Positions 8,583 through 17,120 of a DNA stretch of 64,000 bases are shown piece by piece; positions within the stretch are counted from its first letter, which is position 1; every line of letters begins with the position of its first letter. The stretch comes from Actinomycetospora chiangmaiensis DSM 45062 (lineage in GTDB: Bacteria > Actinomycetota > Actinomycetes > Mycobacteriales > Pseudonocardiaceae). The stretch spans positions 597 through 64,596 of the forward strand of contig NZ_KB903217.1 in assembly GCF_000379625.1 (NCBI RefSeq), in the 5' to 3' direction. Position numbers and translations under genes: made by a program. Under the pieces are notes generated by a model. It was given only the letters and a program-made list of their open reading frames with translations. It ran no database searches and was not told the origin of the DNA.

Positions 8583-8654
<72 letters not shown>

Positions 8655-8655
8655 G

Positions 8656-8727
8656 AGGCGGAGGCGGGAATCGAACCCGCGTACAGGGCTTTGCAGGCCC
8701 TTGCCTAAACCACTCGGCCACTCCGCC
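8656..8727 (-). tRNA. tRNA-Cys(GCA)
   Basis: A 72-base cloverleaf with acceptor stem GGCGGAG/CTCCGCC, anticodon stem AGGGC/GCCCT, loop CTGCAAA with anticodon GCA, and T loop GGTTCGATTCC. The discriminator is U, as usual for tRNA-Cys. One base separates it from tRNA-Val. Confidence 0.96.
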
Positions 8728-8753
8728 GGGATCCTCGGAGGCCTGCCTCCCCG

Positions 8754-8826
8754 AGCGGACGACGGGACTCGAACCCGCGACCCTCACCTTGGCAAGGTGA
8801 TGCGCTACCAACTGCGCTACGTCCGC
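8754..8826 (-). tRNA. tRNA-Gly(GCC)
   Basis: A 73-base cloverleaf with acceptor stem GCGGACG/CGTCCGC, anticodon stem TCACC/GGTGA, loop TTGCCAA with anticodon GCC, and T arm GGTTCGAGTCC. It is the first tRNA of the minus-strand cluster. The discriminator is U, as is typical for tRNA-Gly. Confidence 0.96.
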
Positions 8827-8918
8827 ATGTCACCGGTAAGAAGTTCCGGAGAAGTTCTCCCTGCCGATGATGAGAACTCTACTGCATCGTGCGCGGCCCC
8901 CGAACCGGGGGGTGGTGA

Positions 8919-9338
8919 TCAGCTCGGGTCGGTCGAAAGCAGCAGGCCGAGGGCGTGCTCGAGGTCGAGCCAGTCGTCCTCGGCGCCCGGCTCGATCACC
9001 TCGTGGGTCCGCTGGAGGAACTCCGAGACCTCACGGGCGAGGGCCCGGAACGTCGCGTGGCCGGAGGGGGAGGAGAGCTCGATCTCCACCGACTCGCCCT
9101 CGGAGGGGCGGATGCGGACGTCGCCGTCGCCGGCCGCGTCGATCAGGCCCTCGGTGAGGAGGTCGCGGGAGAACACCCACTCGACCCACCCGGCCCGCCC
9201 GGTGCGGAAGGCCGCCTGCACGGCGTACGGGTCGCGGGTGTCGTAGCGGAGCTCCACCTGGACCGGGACGGGCGGGTTCGGCGGACCGATGAGGTCGAAC
9301 ACCGCCGTGGACCGGATCGTCACGTGGTCGTTGTGCAT
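8919..9338 (-). CDS. SsgA/SsgB-like sporulation/cell-division regulator
   Basis: A 139-residue SALP (SsgA-like protein). It shows the family pattern: PVQVELRYDTRDPYAVQAAF, then VEWVFSRDLLTEGL, GDGDVRIRPS and FLQRTHEVI. SALPs are found in morphologically complex actinomycetes, where SsgB recruits FtsZ to septation sites with SsgA's help. Members in non-Streptomyces families are usually called SsgB-like. The ATG at 9338 has GAAAGG about 10 bases upstream. An in-frame upstream start at 9422 adds 28 unrelated residues. A second SALP gene lies at 21210-21656. Confidence 0.9.
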   Translation of the reverse strand: MHNDHVTIRSTAVFDLIGPPNPPVPVQVELRYDTRDPYAVQAAFRTGRAGWVEWVFSRDLLTEGLIDAAGDGDVRIRPSEGESVEIELSSPSGHATFRALAREVSEFLQRTHEVIEPGAEDDWLDLEHALGLLLSTDPS

Positions 9339-9577
9339 TCGAAGGCTGCCTTTCGCGCACGCTGCTGTCGAAGAGGGGAACGACCGGCGGCCGAGCCTGT
9401 GACGCCGGTTCACCCGGCTCACGCACCGAGCACATCTTAGGAGTACCCGGTCGAGCCCTTACCCGGTCCGCCTCCGTAACGGTCGACCCTCCCTGCCCGA
9501 GCGCCCACCACAACCCGACCGCACTAACCTGGGCCGCGTCGGACCCGGACACACGAGCACGAGGAGGAGGTGGACCC

Positions 9578-10228
9578 GTGGCGGAGGCGTCGCAGAGACG
9601 ATCCGAGTCGACTGCGGAGCGTGACGGCGTGCCGGACGACGCCGTGGCGGACGCCACACTGCTGCGGGCCGTGACCGACCGGGAGCCCCGGGCGCTGGAG
9701 CGCTTCTACGACCGGTTCTCCCGCCGCGCCTACTCCCTCGCCCGCCGGATCTGCGTGGACGAGTCCCTCGCCGAGGACGTGGTGCAGGAGGTCTTCCTCC
9801 AGGTCTGGCGCCACCCCGAGCGGTTCGACGCGGCGCGCGGCAGCGTCGCGACCTGGCTCATGACGATGGTCCACCACCGGGCGGTCGACGCCGTCCGGCG
9901 CGAGGCCACGCGCCGCAAGTACACGGTCCCCCCGGCCGACGACGCCGACGACTGGTCCGCGCAGGACCGCCTGCCCGCCGGTCCGGGCGCCGACGAGGCG
10001 GCGTTGGAGCGCGTGGTGGCCGGCCACGTGCGCGACGCGCTGGACAAGTTGCCCACCGAGCAGCGTGAGGCCCTGACGCTCGCCTACTTCGGCGGTTTCA
10101 CCCAGCGGGAGGTCGCGAGCATCGCGGGGGTCCCGTTGGGCACGGTGAAATCACGCATGTTCACCGCGGTGCGCACACTGCGGGGGATGCTGGAGGGACA
10201 GGTCGAGCGAGGGGAGGGATCGTCATGA
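9578..10228 (+). CDS. ECF sigma factor, SigK-like (sigma-70 family)
   Basis: A 216-residue group-4 sigma factor. Region 2 lies near residues 33-110 (ALERFYDRFSRRAYSLARRI, EDVVQEVFLQVWRHP, WLMTMVHHRAVDAVRR). Region 4 lies near 150-205 (LDKLPTEQREALTLAYFGG, REVASIAGVPLGTVKSRM). It would bind core RNA polymerase and direct it to a stress regulon. The GTG start follows the strong site GAGGAGGAGG at 9561-9570. The anti-sigma gene starts on its stop codon (ATGA overlap at 10225-10228), which ties the two stoichiometrically. The SigK/RskA pairing in mycobacteria is the nearest analogy. Confidence 0.93.
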   Translation: MAEASQRRSESTAERDGVPDDAVADATLLRAVTDREPRALERFYDRFSRRAYSLARRICVDESLAEDVVQEVFLQVWRHPERFDAARGSVATWLMTMVHHRAVDAVRREATRRKYTVPPADDADDWSAQDRLPAGPGADEAALERVVAGHVRDALDKLPTEQREALTLAYFGGFTQREVASIAGVPLGTVKSRMFTAVRTLRGMLEGQVERGEGSS

Positions 10229-11013
10229 GGGCGACGCCCGACGGCCACCCCGAACTCGCCGTCGCCTGGGTGCTGCACGGGCTGGAGCCCGACGAGGACG
10301 CGGAGTTCGCGGCACACCTCGCCGACTGCGCCGCGTGCCAGGAGATCGTGGCCGGGTCCGAGGAGGTCGCCGCCCTGCTCGGGTCGGCGGTCGAGCCGAT
10401 GGACCCGCCGCCGGCGCTGCGGGACCGGATCCTCGAGGCGGCCTCGCGGGATGACAGCGCGTCGTCGCCGGCGTCCGGTGACGAGGACGCCGCGCCGTCG
10501 AACGTCGTGCCGCTGCGGCGCCGCCGCCGGCTCGTGGCCGGGCTCGTGGTGGCCGCCGCAGCCGCGCTCGTCGTCGTGATCGGCGGGCTCGTGAACGCGA
10601 ACCGTGACCTCGCGCAGGAGCGGGACGCGGCCGCAGCGCAGGCCGAGCAGGGTCGGCAGGTGGTCGAACTCGTCGACGCGGCCGCCCGGCCGGGGACGCC
10701 GCACGCGGTCCTGGCGTCGGCGCAGGGCGGGTTCGTCGGACTGGTCGTGGACCGCGGTGCCGGCTACGAGCTCCTCGCCACGGGGCTGCCGGCGAACGAC
10801 ACGGCGCACACCTACGTGCTCTGGGGTCTGGCGGGGGGCCGACCGGTCGGGCTGCAGGCGTTCGACATGTCCGGTTCGGGGCCCGTGACGACTTCCGTAC
10901 CCTCGACGGTGGCGGACCGCCGTGTCGCCGGGTTCGCGGTCTCCTACGAACCCGGCCGGACGGTGCCCGCCACGCCGACGCAGGTCGTCGCGAGCGGTCA
11001 GCTGGCGGGCTGA
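10225..11013 (+). CDS. RskA-like transmembrane anti-sigma factor
   Basis: This 262-residue protein should hold the preceding sigma factor at the membrane. The cytosolic N-terminal domain has the zinc-type anti-sigma motif HLADCAACQE near residue 32 (H-x3-C-x2-C). One transmembrane helix follows a basic RRRRR stop near residues 108-130 (VAGLVVAAAAALVVVIGGLV). Outside is the conserved anti-sigma-K C-terminal domain with AHTYVLWGLAGGRPVGLQAF and GFAVSYEPG. RskA-type factors are released by regulated intramembrane proteolysis; no protease gene is nearby. It overlaps the sigma gene by four bases. Confidence 0.92.
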   Translation: MRATPDGHPELAVAWVLHGLEPDEDAEFAAHLADCAACQEIVAGSEEVAALLGSAVEPMDPPPALRDRILEAASRDDSASSPASGDEDAAPSNVVPLRRRRRLVAGLVVAAAAALVVVIGGLVNANRDLAQERDAAAAQAEQGRQVVELVDAAARPGTPHAVLASAQGGFVGLVVDRGAGYELLATGLPANDTAHTYVLWGLAGGRPVGLQAFDMSGSGPVTTSVPSTVADRRVAGFAVSYEPGRTVPATPTQVVASGQLAG

Positions 11014-11054
11014 CCTCCCGCGGGCCCGCACCGACGACGAGGCCAGGGAAGGCG

Positions 11055-11549
11055 ATGACCCAGGACCAGGGCACCACCTCCGCACGACCGACCGCGACCG
11101 CCACCACCGAGCCGGCCGACCCACCGTCGGGAAGACGCCTGCACGGACTGCGGGTCCGGGTGCGGGCCTTCCGCATGACGGTGCGGGCACGGCCGCACTG
11201 GAACCTCGCGTGGCGCTGCGGCATCGGGTTCCTCGGCACCGTCGTGCTGATCCTCGGGATCATCGCGATCCCGTACCCCGGCCCCGGCTGGCTCATCGTT
11301 TTCACCGGCCTCGGCATCCTCTCCACCGAGTTCGAGTGGGCCGGACGCGTCCTTCGGTTCGCGCGCCGCCACTACGACCGGTGGGTCGCGTGGGTCAAGC
11401 GCCGGAACAGGGTGGTGCAGCTGCTGTTGGTGCTGGCCACGGGCGCCGTCGTGCTGGCGACGCTCTGGCTGCTGGATGCGCTGTGGATCGCGGCCAGGAC
11501 GGTCGGCCTCGACCACTGGACCTGGCTGCGCAGCCCGATCATGGCGTGA
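11055..11549 (+). CDS. TIGR02611-type membrane protein with PGPGW motif
   Basis: A 164-residue protein with a Thr/Pro-rich then basic N-terminus and three probable transmembrane helices. The second contains the family signature IPYPGPGWLIVFTGLGIL, followed by STEFEWA. TIGR02611/PGPGW proteins are actinobacterial inner-membrane proteins of unknown function. GGGAAGG precedes the ATG at 11055. The gene lies 41 bases after the anti-sigma gene on the same strand and could be in the same transcript. Confidence 0.85.
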   Translation: MTQDQGTTSARPTATATTEPADPPSGRRLHGLRVRVRAFRMTVRARPHWNLAWRCGIGFLGTVVLILGIIAIPYPGPGWLIVFTGLGILSTEFEWAGRVLRFARRHYDRWVAWVKRRNRVVQLLLVLATGAVVLATLWLLDALWIAARTVGLDHWTWLRSPIMA

Positions 11550-11569
11550 GCTAGGCTGGTCCGTGCTGC

Positions 11570-11641
11570 GGGCGATTAGCTCAGGGGGAGAGCGCTTCGT
11601 TCACACCGAAGAGGTCACTGGTTCGATCCCAGTATCGCCCA
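11570..11641 (+). tRNA. tRNA-Val(CAC)
   Basis: A 72-base cloverleaf with acceptor stem GGGCGAT/ATCGCCC, anticodon stem CTTCG/CGAAG, loop TTCACAC with anticodon CAC, T arm GGTTCGATCCC and discriminator A. The acceptor and T arms match tRNA-Val(GAC) at 8583-8654 almost completely, so the two isoacceptors are recent relatives. Confidence 0.96.
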
Positions 11642-11651
11642 CTCGCAGGCA

Positions 11652-11680
11652 GGCCCGGTTCCCATTGAGGGAGCCGGGCC
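11652..11680 (+). terminator. intrinsic terminator after tRNA-Val(CAC)
   Basis: GGCCCGGTTCCC (11652-11663) pairs with GGGAGCCGGGCC (11669-11680) through 12 pairs, one a G-U, around loop ATTGA. The sequence TTCGTCGTT follows. It lies 10 bases past the tRNA. Confidence 0.85.
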
Positions 11681-11701
11681 TTCGTCGTTCCCGGGCCCGA
11701 C

Positions 11702-11794
11702 GACGTCTCGGTGCCGGTCGGGCGAGACGTCACCCATGGGTCCGGACGACGGCGCTGGGGCCGGGTCGGTGACGTCTCGGTGCCGGTCGGGCGA
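11702..11794. repeat. 24-bp direct repeat with internal inverted repeat
   Basis: The same 24 bases occur at 11702-11725 and 11771-11794, 69 bases apart. In copy 1 the outer arms GACGTCTCG (11702-11710) and CGAGACGTC (11723-11731) form a perfect 9-bp stem. In copy 2 two bases of the right arm are lost, leaving CGACGTC. It resembles a short REP-like element downstream of the tRNA terminator. The function is unknown. Confidence 0.7.
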
Positions 11795-11855
11795 CGTCAG
11801 TGGCATCGGGTGCACCCAGGAGGCCCCGGTGCCACACAGGCCCCGGCCCCGGCCG

Positions 11856-11909
11856 ACGGTGCGGCGTTCCTGCCACTGGACGCCAGTGACGACGCTTCGC
11901 TGTCAACGG
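11856..11909 (+). repeat. copy A of a roughly 54-bp dispersed repeat
   Basis: This segment matches the reverse complement of 51394-51447 at 47 of 54 positions, including an unbroken run ACGACGCTTCGCTGTCA. Copy A is intergenic and contains the inverted repeat CACTGG-ACG-CCAGTG. The other copy lies in frame inside the kinase-MurQ fusion gene. Confidence 0.7.
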
Positions 11910-11974
11910 GCGGGCGACTGGTCCGGACCACTCGGTTGCCCACGATCGATTTCCGTTCGATCGGTTGAGAGTTC

Positions 11975-11980
11975 TAGTAT
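11975..11980 (+). promoter_or_regulatory. -10 element for a probably leaderless transcript
   Basis: TAGTAT ends seven bases before the GTG at 11988, the spacing expected when transcription starts at or next to the start codon. No Shine-Dalgarno sequence precedes that GTG. No clear -35 is visible. Confidence 0.45.
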
Positions 11981-11987
11981 CGGCGCC

Positions 11988-12227
11988 GTGCACGAAGCGA
12001 CGGTGTGGGGCGAGCGGGCGCGTCTGGCGGCGTGGTCGGCGCTGGTCAACATCGACGAGCTGGGGCTCGACGACGACGGCCGGGTGCAGGTGGTCGAGCT
12101 CGCGCGCTCGTTGACCGAACTCCCGGATCAGCGCAAGGCGCGACTGCTGCGCGAGGCACTGTCGCGGTCGACCGGCCTGACCGTCAGCACGGTCGTGTCG
12201 TGGCTCGACGAGGTCCCCACGACCTGA
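11988..12227 (+). CDS. small helical protein of unknown function
   Basis: A 79-residue protein (VHEATVWGERARLAAW...), predicted almost all alpha-helical with heptad-like Leu/Ala spacing and no cysteine, signal peptide or membrane segment. I do not recognise the family. The GTG is chosen for the upstream -10-like TAGTAT and for the change to protein-like composition there; the frame is open further upstream through repeat copy A. An SGNH esterase gene follows 81 bases later. Confidence 0.55.
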   Translation: MHEATVWGERARLAAWSALVNIDELGLDDDGRVQVVELARSLTELPDQRKARLLREALSRSTGLTVSTVVSWLDEVPTT

Positions 12228-12308
12228 CCGGTCGGGTACCCGCCCTTCTGATTGTCGGGGTATGCCTCTACCGTCCTGCTCGGTCGGGTGACTCGAGGAG
12301 GATGTCGC

Positions 12309-13169
12309 ATGGGTGCACGTCGGGTTGTGGTCGCCGCGGTGGCGGTGATCGGGTTGCTCCTCGTGGGGACGATCGCGTGGGCGAACCAGGCGCAGCCGCT
12401 GCGCTACGTCAACCTCGGCGACAGCTACAGCTCGGGTGCAGGCATCCAGCCTGCGGCTCCCGGATCGGCTCCCGCCTGCAGTCAGTCGCAGCTCAACTGG
12501 GCGCACGACATCGCCTCCGACACGGGCGCCACGCTGCGTGACGCCTCCTGCAGCGGGGCGCAGACGAAGGACTTCCGGACGTCGCAGTCGCCCGGGGTGC
12601 CGCCCCAGCTGGACGCGATCTCGGCCGACACGCAGCTGATTACGCTGACGATCGGCGGGAACGACAACAACGTCTTCGTCTCGACCATCCAGAAGTGCGC
12701 CACCGCGGCCCTGACGACGGCCGGCCAGGGCAACCCGTGCGAGCGCACCTACGGCTCGAGCTTCGTCGACACGATCAACACCAGCAACTACCCGAACATC
12801 GTCCGGGCGCTGCAGGACGTGAAGAAGAAGGCCCCGAAGGCCCGCGTCGCCATCTCCGGGTACCTGCGGATCCTGCCGGCGACGACGGGGTGCTACCCGA
12901 TCATGCCAGTGGCCTCCGGGGACGTGCCCTACCTCAACAACATCGAGAACACGCTCAACAACGCCGTGAAGCGGGCGGCCGCGCAGACCGGGGTGACCTA
13001 CCTCGACGTCACGGCGATCTCCACCGGCCACGACGCCTGCCAGCTCCCGGGCGTGCGCTGGGTCGAGCCGGCGGTCCCGGTCAACGCCGCACCGGTCCAC
13101 CCGAACGCCATCGGTGAGCGGGAGATGGCGAACAACGCGATCGCCAACCTCGGACTCGCGAAGGTCTGA
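12309..13169 (+). CDS. secreted SGNH/GDSL-family esterase or lipase
   Basis: A 286-residue exported hydrolase. Residues 1-27 form a Sec signal peptide (RRVVVAAVAVIGLLLVG, cleavage near WANQA). The SGNH blocks are all present: the nucleophile Ser in LGDSYSSGAG, the Gly block, the Asn in IGGNDNN, and the catalytic His in VHPNAIGE. Paired cysteines (for example APACSQ/DASCSG) suggest disulfides outside the cell, as in Streptomyces SGNH esterases. It likely hydrolyses short acyl esters or lipids. AGGAGG lies about seven bases before the ATG. Confidence 0.9.
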   Translation: MGARRVVVAAVAVIGLLLVGTIAWANQAQPLRYVNLGDSYSSGAGIQPAAPGSAPACSQSQLNWAHDIASDTGATLRDASCSGAQTKDFRTSQSPGVPPQLDAISADTQLITLTIGGNDNNVFVSTIQKCATAALTTAGQGNPCERTYGSSFVDTINTSNYPNIVRALQDVKKKAPKARVAISGYLRILPATTGCYPIMPVASGDVPYLNNIENTLNNAVKRAAAQTGVTYLDVTAISTGHDACQLPGVRWVEPAVPVNAAPVHPNAIGEREMANNAIANLGLAKV

Positions 13170-13208
13170 GTCAGAGGCCCGAGAGTCGGACCCCGGTCGG
13201 GGATCGAC

Positions 13209-13850
13209 TCAGGGCCGCCGGGCCGGGAGCTCCGTCAGTCCGCGGAGCTCCTCGGCCAGCCGGTCGCGGTGCTCGTCGATCACGCCCGACGACGGGTCGG
13301 TGCCGCCCGACCACGCGAGGGCGTCGGTGAGTACGCGCAGGGCCGCGTTCACGGCCGCGGCGCGGACGGCGACCGTGAGGTCGTGCGGGGGCAGGGCGAG
13401 CCGTCGGCCGAGGACGTCGGCGAACACCGGTTCGGCCCGCTCGTGCAGCACCAGCCATACGGCGCGCACGGCCGGTTCGTCCCGCGACATCCGCACCACG
13501 GCGAGCACCGCCTCGAGGTCTTCGGGCGACATCACGTAGGCCGAGCGCAGGTGGGCGCCGAGCTCCTCGGACTCGGGCCAGGAGCGCAGGACGTCGACGA
13601 ACGCGTCGAGCGACACCGAGAGCAGCGGCTCGACGCACGCCTCCTTGGAGCGGAAGAGCCGCCACAGGGTGCGCTCCGAGACCCCGGCCGCGCGGGCGAC
13701 CTGCTCGCCGGTCGTCTCGGCGACGCCGTGCTCCCGGAACAGCGCCACCGCGTGCCGGGAGATCTCCAACCGGCGACGGCGCCGCTGCTCCTCGGTGACC
13801 GGAGGCCGACCGCGGCGGCCGGCGGCGCCGTCGTCCGGAGCTGTGCCCAT
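13209..13850 (-). CDS. TetR family transcriptional regulator
   Basis: A 213-residue TetR protein. A basic N-terminus ([16 protein letters not shown]) precedes the helix-turn-helix near residues 36-80 ([32 protein letters not shown]). The C-terminal all-helical domain is the ligand and dimer region. It is divergent from the P450 gene, with an inverted repeat between them, so control of the P450 is likely. ATG 13850 has TAAGG seven bases upstream; a GTG at 13856 is the alternative. Confidence 0.9.
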   Translation of the reverse strand: MGTAPDDGAAGRRGRPPVTEEQRRRRRLEISRHAVALFREHGVAETTGEQVARAAGVSERTLWRLFRSKEACVEPLLSVSLDAFVDVLRSWPESEELGAHLRSAYVMSPEDLEAVLAVVRMSRDEPAVRAVWLVLHERAEPVFADVLGRRLALPPHDLTVAVRAAAVNAALRVLTDALAWSGGTDPSSGVIDEHRDRLAEELRGLTELPARRP

Positions 13851-13874
13851 CCGCACACCTTACCCGGCTTTTAA

Positions 13875-13889
13875 TGGCACCCACTGCCA
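13875..13889. promoter_or_regulatory. candidate TetR operator
   Basis: TGGCA-CCCAC-TGCCA is a perfect 5-5-5 inverted repeat in the 85-base gap between the divergent TetR and P450 genes. Its place suggests autoregulation and control of the P450. The assignment is inference from position. Confidence 0.5.
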
Positions 13890-13935
13890 CAAAGACGTAC
13901 GGTCGGTGACGCCGCCGTCACCTCGAGGAGTCCTC

Positions 13936-15153
13936 ATGACTGCCACCACCGACCGTCCCGCGGACCTGACGCTGCCGTTCGAGCGTCCCAACGTCCTCGA
14001 GCTCGCCCCGCTGTACGACGTCCTGCGGCGCGAGGCCCCGGTCGCCGCCGTGACGACGCCCGCGGGCGACCCGGCCTGGCTGGTCACCCGGTTCGAGGAG
14101 GTGCGCGACCTGCTGGGCGACAAGCGGTTCGGTCGCTCGCACCCGCACCCCGAGCGCGCCGCGCGCATCACCCACGCGGCGATCGCCGACGGCCCGAGCG
14201 GCAACTACGAGACCGAGGAGGCCGACCACACGCGGATGCGGCGCCTGCTCACCCCGGCCTTCTCCGCCAAGCGCATGCGGCAGATGGGCGAGGACGTCCA
14301 GGCGCTCGTCGACGGCTACGTCGACACCCTGGTCGTGGCGAAGGAGGCCGACGGCGTCGCCGACCTGCACGAGGCGCTCGCGGTGCCGCTGCCGGTCGCG
14401 GTGATCTGCCGCCTGCTCGGCGTGCCGCACGACGACGCCGACCACTTCCGCGCCCTCTCCGACCGCATGGCCACCTTCGACCCGGCCGTCGACGCGCAGG
14501 GCGCCCGCCAGGAGTTCGGCCGGTACATGGCGGGGCTCGCCGAGCAGAAGCGGGCGCAGCGGACCGAGGACGTCATCTCCGACCTCGTGCACGCCCAGGA
14601 GGAGGACGACGCCTACGACTACGAGGAGATGATCCGGCTCTCGGTCGGGCTGCTCTTCGCCGGCCACGAGACGACCGTCAACCGCATCGGACTCGGCGTC
14701 CTGATGCTCCTCACGGAGTCCGAGCGGTGGGACTACCTCGTCGAGGACCCCGAGGGCCGGACCGACCGGGTCGTCGAGGAGATCATGCGCCTCGGCGCGC
14801 CGGGCGACCTCGGACTGGTGCGCTACGCCCACACCGACGTCGAGATCGCCGGCGTGACGATCCACGAGGGCGACGCGGTGGTCATCTCGATCAACGCCGC
14901 CAACCGTGACCCGCAGGCGTTCGCCGACGCCGAGGCGTTCGACCCGGAGCGCGAGGAGCGCGCGCACGTGGGCTTCGGCCACGGCGGCCACTTCTGCATC
15001 GGCGCGAGCCTCGCCCGCACCGAGCTGCGCACCGTCTTCCGCACGCTCGCCCGGCGGCTGCCCGACCTCCGCCTCGCCGTGGGTCTCGACGACATCGACG
15101 TGCGGACCCACCACCTCACCGGTGGGGTGAAGGCCCTCCCCGTCACCTGGTGA
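13936..15153 (+). CDS. cytochrome P450
   Basis: A 405-residue soluble bacterial class I P450. It has the I-helix oxygen-binding motif AGHETT, the K-helix ExxR (EEIMR) and the haem-cysteine loop [15 protein letters not shown] near residue 354. It should hydroxylate a small hydrophobic substrate with electrons from a ferredoxin/reductase pair, which is not encoded next to it. GAGGAG precedes the ATG. The divergent TetR gene probably controls it. The substrate cannot be inferred. Confidence 0.95.
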   Translation: MTATTDRPADLTLPFERPNVLELAPLYDVLRREAPVAAVTTPAGDPAWLVTRFEEVRDLLGDKRFGRSHPHPERAARITHAAIADGPSGNYETEEADHTRMRRLLTPAFSAKRMRQMGEDVQALVDGYVDTLVVAKEADGVADLHEALAVPLPVAVICRLLGVPHDDADHFRALSDRMATFDPAVDAQGARQEFGRYMAGLAEQKRAQRTEDVISDLVHAQEEDDAYDYEEMIRLSVGLLFAGHETTVNRIGLGVLMLLTESERWDYLVEDPEGRTDRVVEEIMRLGAPGDLGLVRYAHTDVEIAGVTIHEGDAVVISINAANRDPQAFADAEAFDPEREERAHVGFGHGGHFCIGASLARTELRTVFRTLARRLPDLRLAVGLDDIDVRTHHLTGGVKALPVTW

Positions 15154-15208
15154 CGTTGCGGACGACCCGGAGCCGCCCCTCGGCTCCGGGTCGTCGTCGG
15201 GCCCCGGA

Positions 15209-15547
15209 TCAGTGCGCCGCCGCGATCAGGTCCGCGAGCGCCGCGCTGTCGTGGTCGGGGCCGCAGCCCTCGAGCAGGAACGTGACGCTGCGGGCGTTGC
15301 GCGTGCGCAGCGGCAGCAGCTCCCGGTATGCGGGGGAGCGGTACCACGCCCGCGCCGCGTCGAGGTCGGGGAAGCCGATCAGCACCATCACGCCGTCGAA
15401 GGGCCCTTCGAGCACCTCCGGCGTCGCGCCGTGGACGAGGAACCGGCCGGCGTAGGGGTCGAGCGTCGCCTGGATGCGGCGCAGGTAGTCGAGGATCTCG
15501 TCGTTCTGGTCGATGTCATGGAGCAGGCCCACCGCGTATGCGTTCAT
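15209..15547 (-). CDS. DUF1330 family protein
   Basis: A 112-residue ferredoxin-like alpha+beta protein. It has the DUF1330 pattern YAGRFLVHGA, then LEGPFDGVMVLIGFPDLDAARAWYRSPAYREL. Members are dimeric barrel proteins of unknown function related to YciI/EthD folds. It converges on the P450 gene from the other side and is monocistronic. Confidence 0.88.
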   Translation of the reverse strand: MNAYAVGLLHDIDQNDEILDYLRRIQATLDPYAGRFLVHGATPEVLEGPFDGVMVLIGFPDLDAARAWYRSPAYRELLPLRTRNARSVTFLLEGCGPDHDSAALADLIAAAH

Positions 15548-15875
15548 GACGACAAGCGTGGTCCGGTCCGCGCGTGGGAGCGATGACCTCCCGGGTCATG
15601 GTCGCCGCTCCGCGTGCGGCGCCCGGATCCTGTCGCGACGACCGGGTCGTCGGTGAACCGTCGTGTCACGGGACGTCAGCGTCCCGTGAACGTCTGTCGA
15701 TCTTGCGTGAACGCGCATGAACGGCATTTTCGCAGCTCACCGGCCCTTCAACAGGATCTCTGACACGTGCTTGAAACGTCGCGGTGACATGGTTCATCGC
15801 GAGCATTCACCCGTCGGGGGCAGGGGTTAGCTTCGGTTGCGCACGGTCGGTTGGAGCGCGCGGACGAGGTGGAAC
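15548..15875. promoter_or_regulatory. intergenic region with a 22-bp palindrome
   Basis: This 328-base gap separates the divergent DUF1330 and chimeric genes. It contains a perfect inverted repeat, CACGGGACG-TCAG-CGTCCCGTG, at 15667-15688, followed by several GTGAACG-like words at 15687-15727. No ORF or RNA gene is supported. It may hold operators left from the locus that gave rise to the chimeric gene. Confidence 0.45.
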
Positions 15876-17120
15876 ATGACGGTCACGGGAGCGACGCGCA
15901 GTCCCGTCGTCGACGAGAGCCGCGACCAGGGACCCCGCCACCGACCGGGGGAGCGGCTGCCGGATCTGTTCACCGAACTCGCGGCGCGGCACCCCGAGCG
16001 GGTCGCCGTCGACACGGGCGAGGAGCGCTGGACGACCGCCCGGCTGGCCGCGCGGGCCCGGCGCACCGCACGGCTGCTGACGGGCCGCGGTGTCCGCCCC
16101 GGCGACCGGGTCGCCATCCTGGTCGACGAGCCGGTCGCGTCGTACGTCGCGATGCTCGCCGTCGGGCTCGTGCACGCCGCGTACGTCCCGCTGGATGCCG
16201 GCTTCCCGGCCGACCGCGTCGGGTTCATCTGCGACGACGCCGAGGCCACCGCCGCGATCGTCACGCCGGCTCTCGCGGACCGGCTCCCGGACGGCGTGAC
16301 GAGGATCGACCCGGCCGACGCGGAGCACGAGAGCGACGCCCCGCTGACGGCCGACGAGACGGGCGGCCCGGTCGACGAGCTGGCCTATCTCATCTACACC
16401 TCCGGGACGACGCTCGAGCAGATGAGCGCCGACGGCGGGTCCGGGTTCGAGACCCCGGCCGCGGTGATCGTCGAGACCACCCAGGGCGAGGGCGGGCTGA
16501 ACCCGGCGAGCCCGGAGTGGCTGCGGGAGCTGGCCGCGACGTGCCGGCGGCTGGACATCCTGCTCATCGTCGACGACGTGCAGATGGGCGTCGGACGCAC
16601 CGGCCCCTTCTTCTCGTTCGAGCTGGCCGGCATCCGCCCGGACATCGTCTGCCTGTCCAAGTCGATCTCCGGGTACGGGCTCCCGATGGCGCTCGTGCTG
16701 CTGCGTCCGGAGCTGGACGTCTGGGCGCCCGGCGAGCACAACGGCACCTTCCGCGGGAACAACCCCGCCTTCGTCACCGCGACCGCCGCGCTGCGGGAGT
16801 ACTGGGCCGACGGTGCCCTGGAGCGGAGCGTCCTCGCCCACGGCGAGCGGGTCGCCGCGGAGTTCGAGCGCCTCGCCGCCGACACGTCGGGCCTGGCGCT
16901 GCGGCCCACCGGCCGCGGCCTCGCGCGCGGCCTCGCGATCGCCGAGCCGGGGGCGGCGGAGCGGGTGTGCGCCGCCGCGTGGCGCCGCGGGCTGATGATG
17001 GAGACGGCGGGTCCCGACGACGACGTGGTCAAGGTGATGCCGCCGCTGACGATCGCCACGGCCGACCTCGACGCCGGGCTCGACATCGTCTCGGCGGCGG
17101 TCGCGGAGGTGGCGGCATGA
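15876..17120 (+). CDS. chimeric protein: N-terminal piece of an adenylation domain joined to the C-terminal half of an EctB-like aminotransferase
   Basis: Residues 1-179 are the start of an AMP-binding/NRPS adenylation domain: LPDLFTELAARHPERVAV, GVRPGDRVAILVDE, AAYVPLDAGFP and core motif LAYLIYTSGTT. The sequence then changes at once to LEQMSADGGSGFETPAAVIV and follows diaminobutyrate-2-oxoglutarate aminotransferase (EctB) to the end: VETTQGEGGLNPASPEWLR, IVDDVQMGVGRTGPFFSFE, the PLP lysine in LSKSISGYGLPMA (K262) and GEHNGTFRGNNPAFVTA. The rest of the adenylation domain and about the first 185 EctB residues are missing. Neither activity should be complete. It looks like a deletion fusion or a misassembly. 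GAGGTGGAAC precedes the ATG. Confidence 0.85.
   Translation: MTVTGATRSPVVDESRDQGPRHRPGERLPDLFTELAARHPERVAVDTGEERWTTARLAARARRTARLLTGRGVRPGDRVAILVDEPVASYVAMLAVGLVHAAYVPLDAGFPADRVGFICDDAEATAAIVTPALADRLPDGVTRIDPADAEHESDAPLTADETGGPVDELAYLIYTSGTTLEQMSADGGSGFETPAAVIVETTQGEGGLNPASPEWLRELAATCRRLDILLIVDDVQMGVGRTGPFFSFELAGIRPDIVCLSKSISGYGLPMALVLLRPELDVWAPGEHNGTFRGNNPAFVTATAALREYWADGALERSVLAHGERVAAEFERLAADTSGLALRPTGRGLARGLAIAEPGAAERVCAAAWRRGLMMETAGPDDDVVKVMPPLTIATADLDAGLDIVSAAVAEVAA

Noticed and set aside
9031-9657. Long overlapping frames in many non-coding orientations
   Set aside because: These are GC-driven shadow frames with Arg/Pro/Ala-rich low-complexity composition and no domains.
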